This document shows positions 6,054 to 7,610 of a DNA stretch of 7,610 nucleotides, in pieces. The notes under the pieces are model-generated. The model had not been told where the DNA came from. It searched no databases and worked only from the letters and a program-made list of their open reading frames with translations. A program made the translations under genes and the position numbers. The DNA comes from an uncultured Bacillota bacterium (GTDB lineage Bacteria > Bacillota > Dehalobacteriia > UBA4068), in contig CAKQQU010000063.1 in NCBI GenBank assembly GCA_934271085.1, positions 1 through 7,610 on the forward strand, in the 5' to 3' direction. How positions within the stretch are numbered: the stretch's first letter is position 1; each line of letters opens with the position of its first letter.

Positions 6054-7091
6054 TCAATCTTTCAGCAGCAGAACCTGTTTGGGGCTGACCGCCACATATT
6101 GGGGCAGGGGATCGTCTTCTTCCTTGCGGGGGAATTTCCACCACAGAGTATTTGTTCCCTCACAGAGAAAAATTATATTTCTTTCAAAAGGCCCGTCGTT
6201 TGTATCTTTCACCGTTATTCTCACAGCGTTTTCATCTCCTGCCTGGGCAGGATAAAATTCATGGGCCCTTATGCCTATATAATTTACTTCATTGTCCACT
6301 TCTTTTTCTGTGGTAAGCGTTATACCCCAATCGAGAGATCTGACTTTATGATCGCCGCATTTTTGAGCTCTGGAAATATTTTTACAGCCGGTGAGCATGG
6401 CTGTTTGGATAGTGCCGGGATCATTAAAAAGATCTTCCACCGGCGCCAGGGCTATTTTCTGCCCGCTGTCCATTATCAGCAGATTGTCGCAGATCTTGAA
6501 TACTTCATCCCGGTTGTGGGTTACCAGTATCACATCATTTGCCCAGTTGCGCAGCATTTCGGCCAGCTGCAGATGGAGCTGCTCCTTTAAATATTCGTCC
6601 AGGGCGGCAAAAGGCTCGTCCAGCAGAATGATCTCCGGCTTATAGGCCAGAATGCGTGCCAGCGCTACCCGCTGCTGCTGTCCGCCGGAAAGCTGGGCCG
6701 GATATCTTTGTTCCAGACCTTCCAGATGAAGCATACCAATGAGTTCTTTAATATACTGGTTTTGACGGGCTTCTTTTGAACTAAGCTGCAGGCCGCTGGC
6801 AATATTGTCGATTACCTGCATATGGGGGAAAAGGGCATAGTTCTGGAAAAGATAGCCTACTTTTCGTTTCTGCGGCTTAACGTTTATTTTTTTTGCGCTG
6901 TCAAAAAGCACTCGGTCGTTTACTACTATACGCCCCTCATCCGGCTTCACTATACCGGCAATGCATTTTAAGGTCATGCTTTTTCCGCAGCCGGAAGCGC
7001 CCAGAATGCCCAGGCGGCCTTTTTCGTTTACAAAATCTATATCAAGCTTAAAACCTTTAAAAGTTTTTTCAGCCCTGAATTCTACACTCAT
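6054..7091 (-). CDS. modC: Molybdate-type ABC transporter ATP-binding protein ModC
   Basis: Cytoplasmic ATPase energising molybdate (or tungstate) import with the permease encoded just upstream. The 345 residues show Walker A GASGCGKS (31-38), followed by Met rather than the common Thr. Gln83 sits in the Q-loop segment YLFQNYALFP. The signature LSGGQQQR is at 134-141, Walker B IILLDEP at 154-160, D-loop AALD at 162-165 and H-loop His192 in VTHNRDEV. The junction segment MLTGCKNIS (232-240) is typical of ModC, and the C-terminal part from about 240 corresponds to the regulatory TOBE-like domain of full-length ModC. Length is normal for the family. ATG 7091 overlaps the permease stop as ATGA, and AGAGGG (7104-7099) lies 7 nt upstream. 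A tungstate transporter ATPase (WtpC/TupC) is the main alternative. Hairpins follow its stop codon. Confidence 0.88.
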   Translation of the reverse strand: MSVEFRAEKTFKGFKLDIDFVNEKGRLGILGASGCGKSMTLKCIAGIVKPDEGRIVVNDRVLFDSAKKINVKPQKRKVGYLFQNYALFPHMQVIDNIASGLQLSSKEARQNQYIKELIGMLHLEGLEQRYPAQLSGGQQQRVALARILAYKPEIILLDEPFAALDEYLKEQLHLQLAEMLRNWANDVILVTHNRDEVFKICDNLLIMDSGQKIALAPVEDLFNDPGTIQTAMLTGCKNISRAQKCGDHKVRSLDWGITLTTEKEVDNEVNYIGIRAHEFYPAQAGDENAVRITVKDTNDGPFERNIIFLCEGTNTLWWKFPRKEEDDPLPQYVAVSPKQVLLLKD

Positions 7092-7610
7092 TTTTCAGCC
7101 CTCTGCTGATACTTGCTTTCTTTGGCGCTGAAATAGTTCATGCCAATGACCACAATGAAACAAATGGCAATCAGAATGGCAACATATATGTATGCGCCCT
7201 CCATGTCATTTCCTGCTACTTTGGAGTAGACGGCCAGAGGCAAGGTGCGTGTCTTGCCGGCGATATTGCCTGCTATCATAGCAGTTGCGCCAAATTCACC
7301 CAGGCCTCTGGCATAAGCCAGGACGCCTCCTGCCGCCACACCCGGACGGGCCAGGGGCATGATGATCTTCCAGAATATCCTGTTTTCGGATATGCCCAGG
7401 GTTCTTGCCGCATAGATAACATTGGTATCCACCTGTTCGAAAGCGGCTCTGGCTGAGCGGTACATCAGGGGAAAGCTGATGACCACAGCCGCCAGGACAG
7501 TAGCAGACCAGGAAAAAGCAATACGCCAACTGAAAAAATCAATAAAGAACTTACCTATCGGACGAGTCACCCCGAAAATATACAGCAAAAAGAAACCTGC
7601 TACCGTAGGA
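7088..7610 (-). CDS. modB: Molybdate ABC transporter permease ModB, N-terminus outside window
   Basis: Membrane channel subunit of the molybdate importer. The last 173 residues are visible; by usual ModB length (about 220-230) roughly 50 N-terminal residues are missing. The visible part opens with PTVAGFFLLYIFG, a typical ModB membrane segment. It continues with a membrane helix around SWSATVLAAVVISFPLM, the EAA loop (YAARTLGISENRIFWKIIMP), the strongly ModB-like GEFGATAMIAGNIAGKTRTLPLAVYS, and a final hydrophobic helix (YIYVAILIAICFIVVIGM). The stop overlaps the modC start by 4 bp. No binding protein (ModA) is in the window; it would be expected further upstream. The substrate could be tungstate rather than molybdate. 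Confidence 0.88.
   Translation of the reverse strand, partial: PTVAGFFLLYIFGVTRPIGKFFIDFFSWRIAFSWSATVLAAVVISFPLMYRSARAAFEQVDTNVIYAARTLGISENRIFWKIIMPLARPGVAAGGVLAYARGLGEFGATAMIAGNIAGKTRTLPLAVYSKVAGNDMEGAYIYVAILIAICFIVVIGMNYFSAKESKYQQRAEK

Noticed and set aside
5961..6590. Plus-strand open frame of 209 codons
   Set aside because: It is antisense to modC and runs across the terminator hairpin; no family motif is visible.
1..7610. Selenocysteine codons, riboswitches, tRNA/rRNA genes, CRISPR arrays, insertion sequences
   Set aside because: All genes read through without in-frame TGA before their expected ends. No riboswitch landmark, tRNA cloverleaf, regular repeat array, or transposase frame was seen by eye; covariance-model searches were not possible here.

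Overview
The window looks like a piece of chromosome from an anaerobic bacterium, most likely a Firmicutes/Clostridia-type acetogen, methylotroph or syntroph. The reasons are the strong GGAGG-type ribosome binding sites, a lipoprotein-anchored solute-binding protein, AT-rich intergenic DNA, intrinsic terminators, and an MtaA/UroD-family methyltransferase beside a Cys-rich DUF5714-type protein. This is inference; no rRNA or other taxonomic marker is present. All seven genes lie on the minus strand, so transcription runs from the right edge of the window to the left.

Right end (7610 to 6054): a molybdate-type ABC transporter. The C-terminal three quarters of the permease ModB overlaps the ATPase ModC by 4 bp (ATGA). 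The operon starts outside the window. It is followed by an AT-rich gap of about 350 bp (6053 to 5702) holding three successive stem-loops, two of them followed by T-rich tracts on the minus strand. These are read as the end of the mod operon. The rest of the gap is the untranslated leader of the next gene.

Middle (5701 to 4334): a 455-residue fusion protein. Residues 1 to about 365 are a UroD/MtaA/CmuA-type methyltransferase barrel. Residues about 369 to 455 are a compact thioredoxin-like domain with a CAAC active site and a cis-Pro loop. A clean hairpin plus T-rich tract follows the stop codon.

Left part (4238 to 1): a tight five-gene operon. It encodes a 12-cysteine DUF5714-type protein; a TauA/SsuA/NMT1-type solute-binding lipoprotein; an SsuB/TauB-type ATPase; an SsuC/TauC-type permease; and a G3E (CobW/COG0523-like) GTPase cut by the window edge. 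Spacings are 50 bp, 4 bp, a 4-bp overlap and an 8-bp overlap.

Taken together, the left two thirds looks like an uptake-and-processing module: a small thiophilic, methylated or metal-containing compound is imported, and a methyltransferase with its own redox domain, a Cys-rich protein and a metal-chaperone-type GTPase handle it. The substrate cannot be read from sequence. No corrinoid protein, MtaB-type partner, corrinoid reactivator or in-frame selenocysteine codon was seen. The most interesting observations are the methyltransferase-thioredoxin fusion, its altered HxC zinc motif, and the Cys-rich character of most of the module.
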